NCBI GenBank assembly: GCA_026122225.1
Contig: JANEZZ010001479.1
Location: forward strand, 104,259-168,258
DNA from: Heloderma charlesbogerti
Lineage: Eukaryota; Chordata; Lepidosauria; Squamata; Helodermatidae
DNA length: 64,000 nt
Direction of reading: 5' to 3'
Of this stretch, positions 11,722 to 23,189 are shown piece after piece. The first letter of the stretch is position 1, and each line of letters opens with the position of its first letter. The notes beneath the pieces were generated by a model. The model saw only the letters and a list, made by a program, of their open reading frames with translations. It made no database searches and was not told the DNA's origin. The translations under genes were made by a program, and so were the position numbers.

Positions 11722-11792
11722 ACTCCTATCTGTCCATCCATCCATCCATCCATCCATCCATCCATCCATCCATCATCTCTCTCTCTCCATCC

Positions 11793-11833
<41 letters not shown>

Positions 11834-12676
11834 CATCCATCATCATCATCATCTCTCTCTCTCTTTCTCTCTCCATCCATATCTGTCTGTCTGTCCGTCT
11901 GTCCATCCATCCATCATCCATCCATCCATCCATCCATCCATCCATCCATCCATCCATCCATCATCTCTCTCTCTCTCTCCATCCATATCTGTCTGTCTGC
12001 CTGTCTGTCTGCCTGTCTGTCTATCTATCTATCTAGCCATCCATCATCATCATCATCTCTCTCTCTCTTTCTCTGTCCATCCATATCTGTCTGTCTGTCC
12101 ATCTGTCCATCCGTCCGTCCATCATCCATCCATCCATCCATCCATCATCTCTCTCTCTCTCTCCATCCGTATCTGTCTGTCTGTCCGTCTGTCCATCCGT
12201 CCATCCATCATCTCTCTCTCTCTCTCCATCCATATCTGTCTGTCCGTCTGTCCATCCGTCCATCCATCATCCATCCATCCATCCATCCATCCATCATCTC
12301 TCTCTCTCTCTCCATCCATATCTGTCTGTCTGTCTGTCTGCCTGTCTGTCTATCTATCTATCTATCTATCTATCCATCCATCATCATCATCATCTCTCTC
12401 TCTCTTTCTCTGTCCATCCATATCTGTCTGTCTGTCCATCTGTCCATCCGTCCGTCCATCATCCATCCATCCATCCATCCATCCATCCATCCATCATCTC
12501 TCTCTCTCTCTCCATCCGTATCTGTCTGTCCGTCCATCCATCCATCCATCCATCCATCCATCCATCCATCCTCTCTCTCTCTCTTTATCCATCCATCCAT
12601 CCATCCATCCATCCATCCATCTCTGCCTGCCTGCCTGCCTGCCTGCCTGCCTATCTATCTATCATCATCCATCCAT

Positions 12677-12707
<31 letters not shown>

Positions 12708-12724
12708 CCCCCTTGCCATCCATC

Positions 12725-12793
<69 letters not shown>

Positions 12794-12797
12794 ATCA
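11722..12797 (+). repeat. Large compound CATC/CTAT/CTGT/CT microsatellite array
   Basis: About 1.08 kb built from (CATC)n, (CTAT)n, (CTGT)n, (CTGC)n and (CT)n blocks. The marker phrase 'catcatcatcatctctctct' followed by 'ctttctct' recurs near 11,839, 12,045 and 12,378. The stretch after the second occurrence is repeated almost exactly about 333 bases later, so there is a higher-order duplication. The long minus-strand frames rich in MDGW are translations of this DNA and not genes. Confidence 0.97.
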
Positions 12798-13157
12798 TCT
12801 AATCCTCCACCTACTGACCAACCTACTTACCTACTTGTCTCTTGATTTTGTTTTAGCCAATTGAAGTTCTTCAGGTAAGTTGCAGAGCCATGCAAAAAGC
12901 AAATGTGAGGTGGTGGGTGGTGCTGGACAAAGCCAGAAGTCCAAGCTGGCGGAGGTCTTGGTCCAGAGAATCAGCCAGATAGGAAGCTTGCGGAAGGATG
13001 GACGGCTACCTGGCAGATGAGTTGTTCCAACATCCTCCATTCAACAACTGAGCCATCAATGTCAGTTGCTAGGCCAAGGTATTGGGTCCAGCATTTTTTG
13101 GCACTTTCAGGGCCAGGGGGATAGCATCCTCCCCATGGACTGTATAAATCTTCAGGT

Positions 13158-13415
13158 GGGGATGTTGCAGCACAAATTCATGGAGGATCAGGCTGTCAGT
13201 GGCTACTAGTTCTGATGGCTGTATGCTACCTCCAGTATCAGAGGCAGTATGCCTCTGTACACCAGTTGCTGGGGAACATGGGCAGGAGGGTGCTGTTGCA
13301 CTCATGCCCTGCATGTGGGCTTCCCGAAAGCAGCTGGTTGGTGAATAGAATGCTGGACTGGATGGACTCTTGGTCTGATCCAGCAGGGCTCCTCTCATGT
13401 TCTTGCGTTCTCTTT
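13158..13415 (+). mobile_element. CR1-like LINE 3' end, second subfamily ('gatccagcagggctc…tgttctt' tail)
   Basis: Contains 'gtggctactagttctgatgg', 'caccagttgctggggaacat', 'ttggtctgatccagcaggg' and a tail 'catgttcttgcgttc'. Same family as 15,955 (-), 48,691 (+) and 53,402/54,416 (-). Only the 3' end is present. Confidence 0.75.
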
Positions 13416-14126
13416 TGTATAGGGATCAACTCAAATTTTGATGAGGTGGCCACACAGCAACATCTCAAGGGGCGTTCCAGCCCCTCTTTTTGAAGGAGAG
13501 GATAGCCGGGTTGCTGAGCACAGCCAAGCCACCTCCTACAGAAGCATCTTGACATTTTTTTCTAGAGAGAAGAAAAGGTAAGGAAAAACCCTCAGCAACT
13601 TCATAGGAATTTAAGTCCACTCCTTCACCCAAAAGTGCTACCACTTCCACCCCTTTCAATTTCACCCTTATAAACTTCATGGGTAAGGCAGGATTCACGA
13701 TCATGGAATCACTGTAAGCTGAACTCACTTACAGAGCACTTTATTGACCTTCATGCTCAATGTGCAAAGGTCTGACTGACAGCCTGGAGTGTGGGAATGT
13801 TGGGGGACAGGGCTTACATGTGCACCCATATCCACACTTTTGCCCTACATATGAGCAGGTGAATGCCTGCATTGGGCTTTTGTCATGTACAGATATGCAA
13901 GTCACATGCTGGATCAGTTCTCTGTGGGGGCCCCTTCTGTTGTGCTTGAGGCAAGCAGTTTAGGGCTCGTAGAGCTCAAGGGGGCCTTGAAGGCCAACTA
14001 ACATAGGGGCCCTTTTTGGGCCATGGGTATATTTGCCAATTTGAGAAACTGTCCTGAGCACCAGCACAAAATGGCTGCCTTGGGAGGTGTGGCAAAGGAG
14101 AAGTAACGTGCCAAAAAAGATGTAGA
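13416..14126. other. No recognised gene or repeat
   Basis: Short frames only. No motif recognised and no clear duplicate elsewhere in the window. Confidence 0.4.
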
Positions 14127-14262
14127 ATCATACAATCATAGAACAGTAGGGTTGGAAGGGGCCTACAAGGCCATCGAGTCCAACCCCCTGCTCAATGCAG
14201 GAATCCAAGTCAGAGCATCCCTGACAGATGGCTGTCCAGCCTCGTCTTGAAGGCAAAGATGG
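14127..14262 (-). mobile_element. CR1 LINE 3' end, short
   Basis: Begins with the inverted CATAGAA tail words, then 'gggttggaaggggcctacaa', and stops at 'ccagcctcgtcttgaaggc'. 5' truncated to about 135 bp. Confidence 0.88.
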
Positions 14263-15069
14263 GGGTCTGAGCCCCAACACATGAAACAACCCCTTTGAAC
14301 CGACAGTTTTCAGCACCAACAGAAACCTATTTCACAGCAATCCCAGGTGCTCGTAAGAAAATGGGTTAATTTGAAACAAATTGGCAGGGGTTGGGCACCT
14401 TGGTGGGCCCCAAGGAAGGTGTCCGGAGGCACATGAGTGACCACAGGAACCATGTTGCCTACCCCGGACTGCTTCCTCAGAACCCAAAGGAATGGGAGGG
14501 AGAGGCTGTTTGCTGTTTTAGGACTGAGGAGTCTTCTGTCTCCCGGAGTAGTTCTTTCCTAGGATCTGAGGGCTTGCAGGAAGGAAACTCAACTGTTTGG
14601 GGAACTGGATACATCTATGGCCAAGGCTAGGGCTTTTTCTCAAGACCCCCCTGCCTGACAGTTGGAGATTTCAATACCTCCCATGTTCTGTCACCAGATC
14701 CCACCTGAAACAGCTGCTTCCACATGGGGGTGGGTCTGATGGGATTTGTAGTCTGTAAAGGAACCTGTCCAGCTGAGATATGGGGGAGGAATGATCACTG
14801 CCACTCACAAGAAGCTCCTGGTCATGGGAGCAGCCTGAGGGTGCCGTCGGGTTTGTGATTCAGGGGGACCCCATCCCGAAGCCCTCCTGCAAGCTGCTGC
14901 TGAAGAACACACCTCCATGGATTCATTTACCCAAGAGGAGGCAGAGAAACCACCAAAATCTCTACATCACCCCTCATCAAAGCTCAGGATCACCAGTTTT
15001 CTGGCATCCTTGGAGGCTGGTGGTTCCCCTCTCCAGAAAGTGTTTTTCACTTCCCGCCACCCACATTTG
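14263..15069. other. No recognised gene
   Basis: The frame from 14,917 that reads into BovB sequence is a chance read-through: the BovB-like part starts only near 15,070. The upstream portion has no recognised domain. No splice-bounded exon is convincing. Confidence 0.4.
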
Positions 15070-15522
15070 CTTCTAATCAAAGCTATGGTTTTCCCAGTAG
15101 TAATGTATGGCTGTGAGAGCTGGACTATAAGGAAGGCTGAGCGCCGAAGAATTGATGCTTTCGAACTGTGGTGCTGGAGAAGACTCTTAGGAGTCCCCTG
15201 GACTGCAAGGAGCTCCAATCAGTCAATCCTAAAGGAAATCAACCCTGAGTGCTCATTGGAAGGACAGATGCTGAAACTGAAGCTCAAATATTTTGGCCAC
15301 CTAATGCGAAGAGAAAAGTCACTGGAAAAGACCCTGATGCTGGGAAGGATTGAAGGCAAAAGGAGAAGGGGACGGCAGAGGATGAAATGGCTAGATAGCA
15401 TCACCGATGCAATGAACATGAACTTGAGCACGCTCTGGGAGAGAGTGGAGGACAGGAAGGCCTGGCGTGCTATGGTTCACGGGGTCACGAAGAGTCGGAC
15501 ATGACTGAACGACTGAACAACA
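15070..15522 (+). mobile_element. BovB LINE 3' fragment (5' truncated)
   Basis: Starts at 'tctaatcaaagctatgg', encodes the BovB C-terminal region (VMYGCESWTIRKAE, WCWRRLLGVPW, HGVTKSRT) and ends in an (AAC)n-type tail at 15,513-15,522. The reading frame is intact within the fragment except for its terminal codons. The break point nearly coincides with that of the + fragment at 45,241. Confidence 0.92.
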
Positions 15523-15954
15523 ACAACACCCCAAGCTCTCAGTGGGCATGCCACGAGGCTAACCAGCATTGTTAGAGTGAGGCCCTTGGTATCCAAACAT
15601 GACCACTGTAGTTATGACTGGAGCATCCCCTACGGAGCCAAGCTTGAGAAGGACGCCTCCTATTTCAGACCTCAGTAGGTACTGGACCACAGATACTTTG
15701 CTGGCTTCTTAGCCTTCGTCTGGAATGCAGATTCTCTGTCCAAGGTGCAATTCTGTCCCTGCCTTCCTGGACTCCTGGCTCAGTTGTGCCATGCTCTTTC
15801 CTACCTGTACATATCTAAACCAGCCTGGACTACAGGGTCTCTCAAGAGCCATGCCCCGCAATGGGCAGTGGTGGCTACTCTGCCAGCCTCCGCTTCCAAC
15901 TGGATAGGGACTGTCCCTTTATGTAGCTCTGGGAGCCCAAGATAAGAACATCAG
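15523..15954. other. No recognised gene or repeat
   Basis: Unclassified; two overlapping short + frames at 15,725-15,945 have no recognisable domain. Confidence 0.4.
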
Positions 15955-16252
15955 CACATAAGAAGAGCCCTGCCGGATCAGACCCAGGGTCCATCTAGCC
16001 CAGCATTCTCTTCCCACAGTGGCCAACCAGCTGCCAACGGGAAACCCACAAGCAGGACACAAGTGCAACAGCACCCTCCCACCCATGTTCCCCAGCAACT
16101 GGTGTACATGGGCTCACTGCCTCTGGTACTGGAAATAGCGCATAGCCATCAGGACTAGTAGCCATTGATAGCCTTCTCTTCCAGGAATGTGTCCACCCCC
16201 CTTTTAAAGCCATCCAAATTGGTGGCCATCACCACATCCTGTGGTATGGGTT
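15955..16252 (-). mobile_element. CR1-like LINE 3' end, second subfamily
   Basis: Reverse orientation: 'cataagaagagccctgccgg' tail side, then 'cagtggccaaccagctgcc', 'cccagcaactggtgtacatg', 'tagtagccattgatagcc' and 'ccatccaaattggtggccat'. Parallel to the host copy at 53,402/54,416. Confidence 0.8.
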
Positions 16253-16576
16253 ACAAACCTGCAAAATAGAGGCGCACGGAAGAGATACGGTGACTGGTCC
16301 GGGAACACCTATTGCAGTGATGAAACTGAGGGTGTCTGGACCTGATCTGTGCCTAGGGGGGTGCAAGGGAGCCACTACCTTGAGTCTTCGAAAACAGACT
16401 CAAAACCCTCTTCTTGGGGGTGTGTGTGTGTGTGTGTATTGCAAATGGGTTCTTGAAATTCTCCACCCTTGGGAGGGAGGCACTATTTTACTGACTTCCT
16501 CCAGGAGAGGAGAAATTCTTGGGGGTGGCCATCACCATTAGCAGTGGTAGCAGCACAACCATTTTTTGGGGGGTAA

Positions 16577-17830
16577 GTTCATAGAATCATAGAATCATAG
16601 GGTTGGAAGGGGCCTAAAAGGCCATCGGGTCCAACCCTCTGCTCAATGCAGGAATCCAAGTCAGAGCATCCCTGATAGAAGGCTGTCCAGCCTCACCTTG
16701 AACGCCTCCAGTGTGGGAGAGCCCTCCACCTCCCTTGGTCATGGGTTCCATTGTCGTATTGCTCCAACAGTTAGGAAGTTTCTCCTGATGTTCAGCCAGA
16801 ATCTGGCTTCCTGGAACTTGAGCCCATGATTCTGTGTCCTGCACTCTGGGATGATCGAGAAGAGATCCTGGCCTTCCTCTCTGGGACCACCTTTCAAGGA
16901 CTTGAAGAGCACTGTCCTATCTCCCCTCAGTCTTCTCTTCTCAAGGCTAAACATGCCCAGTTCTTTCAGTCTCTCCTCACAGGGCTTTGTTTCCAGTCCC
17001 CTGATTATCTTTGTTGCCCTCCTCTGAACCCTCTCCAGTTTGTCTGCATCCTTCTTCAAGTGTGGTGCCCAGAACTGGACACAGTACTCCAGATGAGGCC
17101 TAACCAGTGCTGAGTAGAGGGGAACTAGTACTTCCCTGGATTTGGAAGCTAGACTTCTATTAATGCAGCCCAAAATGGCATTTGCCTTTTTTGCAGCCAC
17201 AGCACATTGTTGGCTCATATTCAGCTTGTGATCGACAACAATTCCAAGATCTTTCTTGCTTGTAGTGTTGTTGAGCCACCTATCCCCTATCTTGTAACTG
17301 TGCATTTGGTTTCTTTTTCCTAGGTGCAGAACTTGGCATTTATCGCTATTAAATGTCATTCTGTGTTTTCTGCCCAGCACTCCAGTCTATCAAGATCCCT
17401 TTGAATTTTGTTTCTTCCAAAGTATTAGCTATCCCACCCAATTTTGTGTCATCTGCAAATGTGATCAGCATTCCCTGCACCTTCTCTTCCAAGTCATTAA
17501 TAACAATGTTGAAGAGCACCGGGCCCAGGACTGAGTCCTGTGGTACCCCACTCGTTACCTCTCCCCAGTTTGAGAAGGTCCCATTGATCAGCACTCTTGG
17601 AGTCCGATTCTGTAGCCAACTGTGGATCCACCGGATCGTTGTTTCATCTAGCGCACTTTCAGCTAGTTTGCTCATCAGGATATCATGGGGCACATTGTCG
17701 AAAGCTTTGCTGAAGTTGAGGTATATTATGTCTACAGCATTCCCACAGTCCACAAGGGAGGTTACTTGATCAACAAATGAGATCAGATTCAAAATGAGAT
17801 CAGCAGTTGTTTCTGCTGCTGTGTTGGCAG
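16577..17830 (-). mobile_element. CR1 LINE, 3' 1.25 kb with RT remnant
   Basis: The tail-side CATAGAATCATAG words are at 16,577. Minus-strand frames at 17,349-17,861 and 16,739-17,380 overlap in different phases and together cover the second half of a CR1 RT: SKAFDNVPHDIL and FADDTKLGG in the upstream frame, then CQVLHLGKRNQM and KKDLGIVVDHKLN in the downstream frame. The change of frame near 17,360 shows at least one indel, so the ORF is dead. The 5' two-thirds is missing, as usual for CR1. Confidence 0.92.
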
Positions 17831-17883
17831 CCTGACCCCCATTTTGCATCCCCCACAACACCCTGATCTCGTGATCACCTGAT

Positions 17884-18046
17884 GTGACGCGCCCAATCTT
17901 GTCTGATCTCAGAAGCTAAGCAGGGTCAGCCCTGGTTAGTACTTGGGTGGGAGACCGCCTGGGAATCAGGCTTCCTGCATGGAGCAGGGGGTTGGACTCG
18001 ATGGTCTTGTAGGCACCTTCCCACCCTATGATTCTATGATTCTATT
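17884..18046 (+). mobile_element. Chimeric SINE: 5S rRNA head joined to a CR1 tail
   Basis: The head 'gcgcccaatcttgtctgatc' … 'agaagctaagcagggtca' … 'ggttagtacttgggtggg' … 'agaccgcctgggaat' follows vertebrate 5S rRNA closely across about 78 bases, including the internal control region. It is then joined to 'cttcctgcatggagcagggg' … 'ggttggactcgatggtctt' and 'attctatgattctat', the CR1 3' end. This differs from the three 5S-headed elements elsewhere in the window, which have an L2-like tail. It is not a functional 5S gene because the 5' end and terminator are absent. Confidence 0.8.
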
Positions 18047-18163
18047 CTGGGGCTGGGGCAGGATAGCAGCTACCATAAAAATGGTGGAGAATCTCTGGAG
18101 ACAACTCTGTGAAGTGCCTACCCAGCATGATGGTGAGAAAAAAAGTCTTAGCAGAAATTTTGA

Positions 18164-18166
<3 letters not shown>

Positions 18167-18222
<56 letters not shown>
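18167..18222 (+). repeat. (TC)n microsatellite
   Basis: Uninterrupted TC dinucleotides for about 55 bases. Confidence 0.97.
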
Positions 18223-18224
<2 letters not shown>

Positions 18225-18690
18225 CTACCCGTTTATATGAAAAATAAGTGAATGATGAAACAGAGAGATGTCTGAAACTGTGTAGTTAAACATTTTGGCT
18301 TCTGCCTTCCTCAGTAACACTGTTGGGAATTTGGATGAACACTTTCAGCCAGGTTCAAAGAACACTCAGGAGGCAATAATTCAAAGGAGTGTGGCATGTA
18401 CCAGAGATTTGATTTTGGAGAAATAAACACTTTTAGATATAGCTGCTTCATCAGGCACTTATTTTTTTAATAGATATTTATTGAGAGTTTGGCAGTATCC
18501 ATTGAGCAGACCCTACTTGGGTATAGTGCCTATAACAATTTGCATATGGCCTAAAGGCGCATTCCCCATCTGCTTGCTTTCCATAGCACATTTGAATTGG
18601 AGAAGAGGAAGCCCCCTTTGCAGCTTACTCCAAGCTCTGGATACTGACCCAGAGGCAGAACAGGAGAACATGAGTCAGAAATCGCATGGG

Positions 18691-19143
18691 GGGTGACACA
18701 GGAATGGATGAGAAATTCGTTTCAGTCCATTTTTGATGAGGATTTTGCCCAGTTTGTATGTTCCAGACTGAACATGGACTTAGGCACAGTCTGCAGTCGA
18801 AGTCCATACATTTCTGAGCTTGCAATGTGTTCCACAGACCCCCCCAATGCATCTGACAGCATGCACACATTTGAAAAATGTGCATGAAAAATGCGTCCTT
18901 TTGAAAAATGTGCACAAAAGCGCTCCGATCAACGGAAGGATAATGTGTATATTTCAAAAATGCGCACAGTTGATGCATACATCTGGAAAAATACACACAA
19001 AAACAGAGACAGATCTTCATGCAAAAAGAAAGGAACAAAGCTCGCAATGAGATACAGACTTGGGTCAGAACCAGCTTGGAAATGGAATTCAGAAAACTTC
19101 GGTGAGCATGGGTTTTGCTGATTTGCACATCACTAGGGTGCAA
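18691..19143. mobile_element. hAT-like non-autonomous element with imperfect 8-bp TSD
   Basis: The element proper is 18,699-19,135, ending '…gcacatcacta'. Flanks are GGGTGACA (18,691-18,698) and GGGTGCAA (19,136-19,143), six of eight identical. The interior has repeated 'tttgaaaaatgtgca' words and is non-coding. Same family as 612-1,056 and 52,065-52,457. A diverged relative may lie at 19,310-19,520. Confidence 0.7.
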
Positions 19144-20499
19144 GAGGGGGAAGATCTGTAGGTGAGCAGATAAAAGACCAGCTCAGGCATAGTTCATAGT
19201 GGTGAAGAAGAACTATGAACTGTTAGCCTAGAACTCATGTGTTCCCAGCCAGCTCTCTAGGGGAGCAGCCTTGAGTCACTTATCTTCCATCGCCAGAGGT
19301 ACCAAATGAGAATGTTGTTTTGCTTCATTTTTGACATGAGGTTGCCGCATTCACACCTTTGAACATGAACACATTTTTTTCCAGAGAAGCATTTCCATGC
19401 TTTAGTCTATGGGGGAAAGTGTGCATTTGAGTGAAAAGAAGAACAGATCATAATTGAAAATGGGGGCAAGGTGGACTGAGCTTTGAGGTGGAACTCGGAG
19501 AACCTCGGCTACTCAAGTCTAGTTGATTCTCCCACTGGTACCAAAAGGCCCACTGAGAGAACAGAGAATGTCAAACAACTGGGAATACAAAATGGCCAAG
19601 AACAGAGCATGTTCTCCCCGTGGGTGGGCTGGGGGCAGAGCTGGAGTGGCCTTCAGGGCTTGCATAACTATTTATTAAGGCTGGGCAGTATCACCCCACT
19701 TCACGGGACCACTTGTCCTCTATGTAGGGAGGAACATTATCAGCTGGGGCTATTGGAACAAGCAGTACTATGCATCTGGTGGGTGCCAGTCTGGGGAGAG
19801 CTGCACTAAAAATGTCCTCTGCTAAGCAAAGTATGGTTATCTTGAAGCAGTGAAGCCGTAACGTAAGTGGGCTGTTTGGAATTGCTATTCTTCTTTTAAT
19901 TTGTCATTTACAAGAGTCTGGTAAATTAAAAAATGAGCAAAGAAATCCCCCTCTCTCATTCCATGCTTGTGGAATGGGCTCCTCAGGGTAGGAACTATTT
20001 GGTGCTTCTTGTTTTCAGCATCCATAAAACCCTTTATCGTGCTGAAAAATTATTCCTTAATTTTTATGGGCTTCTCGCTAAGGCTCTTGACGCTGATGGA
20101 TAGTTCTATATCCTTGCCTCTCCTTGGAGTTTGCTGTGAGTGGATATTGTTCCCTGGGTGGGAAATAAAGGTAGGAAAGTGTCCATATTTAATTTACTGC
20201 TTGCAATAACCAGAGTTTTATCAACATTCCACCAACAAATTATTCTTATTGTCAACTTCCTTTTGCCTGGAGCTGGGATGCTGAAAAGAAAATTGTGTTT
20301 TCACAAAACATGCATCATGAGATCACCTGGACCAGTGAGCGGCTGGAGATGGAAGTGATGTATGCAGTATTTGGCCTCATTGAGAATGAACAGCAGGAAG
20401 AAGCAACTTTCTAGGAAAAACCATTTTGTGATTTCCCCCAAGCAAGGATGATCTGTGCAGCAAAAAGCAAGCAGAGGGGGCTGTGGCTTCAAGGCATGT
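19144..20499. other. No recognised gene
   Basis: Contains a possible diverged relative of the preceding hAT-like family (19,310-19,520) and otherwise anonymous AT-rich sequence. Frames at 19,967-20,358 have no recognisable domain. Confidence 0.4.
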
Positions 20500-20628
20500 G
20501 ATGCAATCATTTCGCAGAAGTTAAGCTGGTCTGGGCCTGGCCATTTCTTGGATGGGGGACCTCCTGGGGATCCCCTGTTTACTGTTTGGCATGGAAGAGA
20601 GGTGGAATATAAATGCAATTAATTAATG
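20500..20628 (+). mobile_element. 5S-rRNA-derived SINE (5S-Sauria type), diverged
   Basis: 'gcagaagttaagctggtctg', 'ggccatttcttggatggggg' and 'acctcctggggatcccctg' lead into the L2-like tail 'gaggtggaatataaatgcaa' and TTAATTAA. Confidence 0.72.
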
Positions 20629-20636
20629 AAGCACCG

Positions 20637-21262
20637 CATAGAATCATAGAATATTAGGGTTGGAAGGGGCCTACAAGGCCATCAAGTCCAACCCCATGCT
20701 CAATGCAGGAATCCAAGTCACAGCAGCTCTGACAGATGGCTGTCCAGCCTCGTTTTGAATGCCTCCAGTGTGGGAGAGCCCATCACCTACCTGGGTAATG
20801 GGTTCCATTGTCGTCTTGCTGTAACAGTCATGAACTTTTTCCTGATGTTCAGCCGAAATCTGGCTTCCTGTAACTTGAGCCCATGATTCCGTGTTCTATA
20901 CTCTGGGATGATGGAGAAGAGATCCTGGCCTTCCTCTCTGTGACAACCTTTCAAGGACTTGAAGAACTTGAAGGACTATCCTATCTCCCCTCAGTCTTCT
21001 CTTTTCAAGGCTAAACATGCCCAGTTCTTTCCGTCTCTCCTCAAGGGCTTTGTTTCCAGTCACCTGATCATCTTTGTTGCCCTCCTCTGAACCCTCTCCA
21101 GCATCCTTCTTCAAGTGTGGTGCCCAGAACTGGACACAGTACTCCAGATGAGGCCTAACCAGTGCTGAGTAGAGGAGAACTAGGACTTCCCGGGATTTGG
21201 AAGCGATGCTTCTATTAATGCACCCCAAAAGAGCATTTGCCTTTTTTGCAGCCACATCACCT
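20637..21262 (-). mobile_element. CR1 LINE 3' end with RT C-terminal remnant
   Basis: The tail words are at 20,637-20,660. The minus-strand frame 20,896-21,255 carries AKKANALLGCINRSIAS and [13 protein letters not shown], followed by a frameshifted stretch ([16 protein letters not shown]) where other copies read through to KIIRGLETKP. A dead fragment. Confidence 0.9.
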
Positions 21263-21301
21263 CAATCTTATGGATCATTTTTATGGCAGGAAGAAAGCTT
21301 T

Positions 21302-21672
21302 AGGGCGCAATCCTATCCAGATAGGCAGCCGCCCCCAAACTCACCTATCCAAAGCAGGGCAGGAGGAGCACGGAGGGCATCGCTCCCTCTGCACTTCTCC
21401 TGCCCTGCATTTTTGGCTAGACAGCCGATTGCGGCTGTCTAGCCACAGCAGGATGGAGCTGGGAAGGAGAATGTGCCTTACAGGCATTTCCACCCTCCCT
21501 GCCCTGGAACGCCCCACCCGTGCTCCTCTTGCTACTCCGAGGCAGCGCAGAAGTGGGGGGAGGCAGGTTCTCTGGGAACCAACCTCGGAGCGCGTGATCC
21601 AAGGTCAGTTCCTGGATAACATGATATCCTATGGTCACCTAGCCACTGCCTAGAGGCCATAGGATTGCTCCC
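21302..21672. mobile_element. MITE with 'gcgcaatcctat' inverted termini
   Basis: Left end 'agggcgcaatcctat', right end '…ataggattgctccct'. Internal palindrome 'ctagacagccgattgcggctgtctag' near 21,417-21,442. The same family forms the outer layer of the nested element at 49,060-50,306, where the internal phrases 'cctatccaa.gcagggcagga' and 'gttcttaaggaaccaacct' recur. Confidence 0.75.
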
Positions 21673-21732
21673 TCCACTGACTCCAGTCTATGGGGCAGAT
21701 TATGGAGATGCAGCTCCATTCAAGTTTACACA

Positions 21733-21958
21733 GAGCCAGTGTGATGTTGTGGTTAAGGTGTTGGGCTGGGACTGGGAGACCTGGGTTCAAGTCTCCATTT
21801 GGATATGACTTTGGGCCAGTCACTGGCTCTCAGCCTAATCTACCTCACAGGGTTGTTGTGAGGATCAAATGGAGAGGAGATCATGCACGCCACCTTGGGC
21901 TCCTTGGAGGAAATGTCAGGATATCAATGTAACAAATAAACAAATGAAATAAACAAAT
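21733..21958 (+). mobile_element. CORE-SINE (tRNA head, MIR-like core)
   Basis: A tRNA-like head 'gccagtgtgatgttgtggtt' and 'gggttcaagtctc' is followed by the CORE segment 'gggccagtcactggctct' … 'acctcacagggttgttgtga' … and a 'ggatatcaatgtaacaaata' tail. Parallel copies at 56,127 and 59,662. Confidence 0.82.
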
Positions 21959-22150
21959 GATTCCACCTCTATTCCTGTGAGGGCTCTTTAGATGACCTAC
22001 ATGCATAGGGTGAATACATAGTGGGTATCTTGTCCTGTCTTTGAGCAGGAGCTCATGGGTCATGCCAGGTCACCTGAGGGCAGTGCGGTGTAGTAGGTAA
22101 GGCTGGAGCTGCAGGCCCTCAGAGAGCCTCCAAGTGAACAATCCCAAATT

Positions 22151-22722
22151 GGGACTGTCAAGGTTCCCCTTATAACCTGGACCCCCTGAACTACTCTGTA
22201 AGGACCTCTTACCTCCTTAAGAGTCCCACCTTCCTTCTTTTGAACTTTCCCTTCCCAGGAACATGGGGTTTAGGCTGTAGACGTGAGGTGACTGACACAC
22301 GGGACACTTGGGGTTTAACCACAACAGTTTACTGGTAAATTTAAGCCAGCAAATCACAACTAAAGGTATTTACAGAATAGAGCTGAGTGATACAAAAGGC
22401 CTTAAGAGAAAATAAAGGCTGCAAAAATGCACGTTCCTCTACCCTGGCTGCACTTAGACTTCTCCAGGCTGCTTCTTCCTGCTCTCTCTTCAGGCTCTGG
22501 TCTTCCTCTCTTTGGTCTCTCTCTCTCCCTTTATATCCCCTCCTTCTCCAAAACTGAAAGTACTGTTTTAATTCTGAAGAAATTAAACCTAACTCAGGAA
22601 AATGAAACTAACTAGGGAAATGAAACTACTCCTGTCGGGGATACTCCCCCCCGCAAGCCCAGGCCTCTAGGCCTGACTTTTCTTTTTCCTTGCTTCTGTA
22701 GGCCTCAAACCTTCACAGGGAC
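22151..22722 (-). mobile_element. Solo LTR in reverse orientation with 5-bp TSD
   Basis: The LTR body is 22,156-22,717, flanked by GGGAC at 22,151-22,155 and 22,718-22,722. Its ends are tgtcaaggtt and aaccttcaca, which are near-perfect inverses and give the TG…CA pattern. Read on the minus strand, a TATATAAAG promoter-like motif lies near 22,530, and the unit matches the + copy at 47,421-48,046. No gag, pol or env sequence adjoins it, so it is a solo LTR of an unidentified retroelement (endogenous retrovirus or Ty3-like). Confidence 0.8.
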
Positions 22723-22785
22723 ACATTGCCAAAAAGAGGAAATGCATCAGCCCCCCAAAGAGGACACAGATTAACATCAAATTTG

Positions 22786-22925
22786 CAGTAGAGGCTGGTG
22801 GCTTCGAATTTGGTGGGGCTGCGGATCCATTCTGGATTTCAGTCAGAAACAGCCAGAACTCTAAAGGCGGTGTCCAAGGTGTTGGACCTACTTTGGGGAT
22901 AGGGTCCAGCACCTCGGATATCACC
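22786..22925. mobile_element. hAT-type MITE 'cagtggaggctggtgg', degraded
   Basis: 'agtagaggctggtggcttcg' … 'ggatttcagtcagaaacagc' … 'ggtccagcacctcggat'. Family defined by the copies with 8-bp duplications at 35,963 and 58,148. Right end lost. Confidence 0.65.
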
Positions 22926-23189
22926 TTGATCTATACATACAAATGTAGAAATAAGTATGATAATTTCAATAGAAATGCAAGACATCACCGTGATGGCGAG
23001 GGGTGTGACCAGGTGACCTGCTTCCCTGGAACTGGGAACACTGCATCCATAACCTCCCAAGAAGAACGTCACGGTGAGGAGGAGACCAACCTGGCCCCAT
23101 ACATCGGCTAGGGAAGGAACAGCTGAAGGGAGCTTGTTTCACCCTTCCTCTCCCGAAAGAACACCTACACGAACTTTGAAATGAAGAAC

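Noticed and set aside
12033..12612. Long minus-strand frames rich in MDGWMDG
   Set aside because: They are direct translations of the CATC/CTGT microsatellite array.
14917..15504. 195-residue frame as a host gene fused to RT sequence
   Set aside because: The second half is BovB C-terminal region and the first half has no domain. The fusion is explained by a truncated BovB landing in anonymous DNA.
17884..17965. Functional 5S rRNA gene
   Set aside because: The first 20 or so bases and the terminator are missing, there are several changes, and the sequence runs directly into a CR1 tail.
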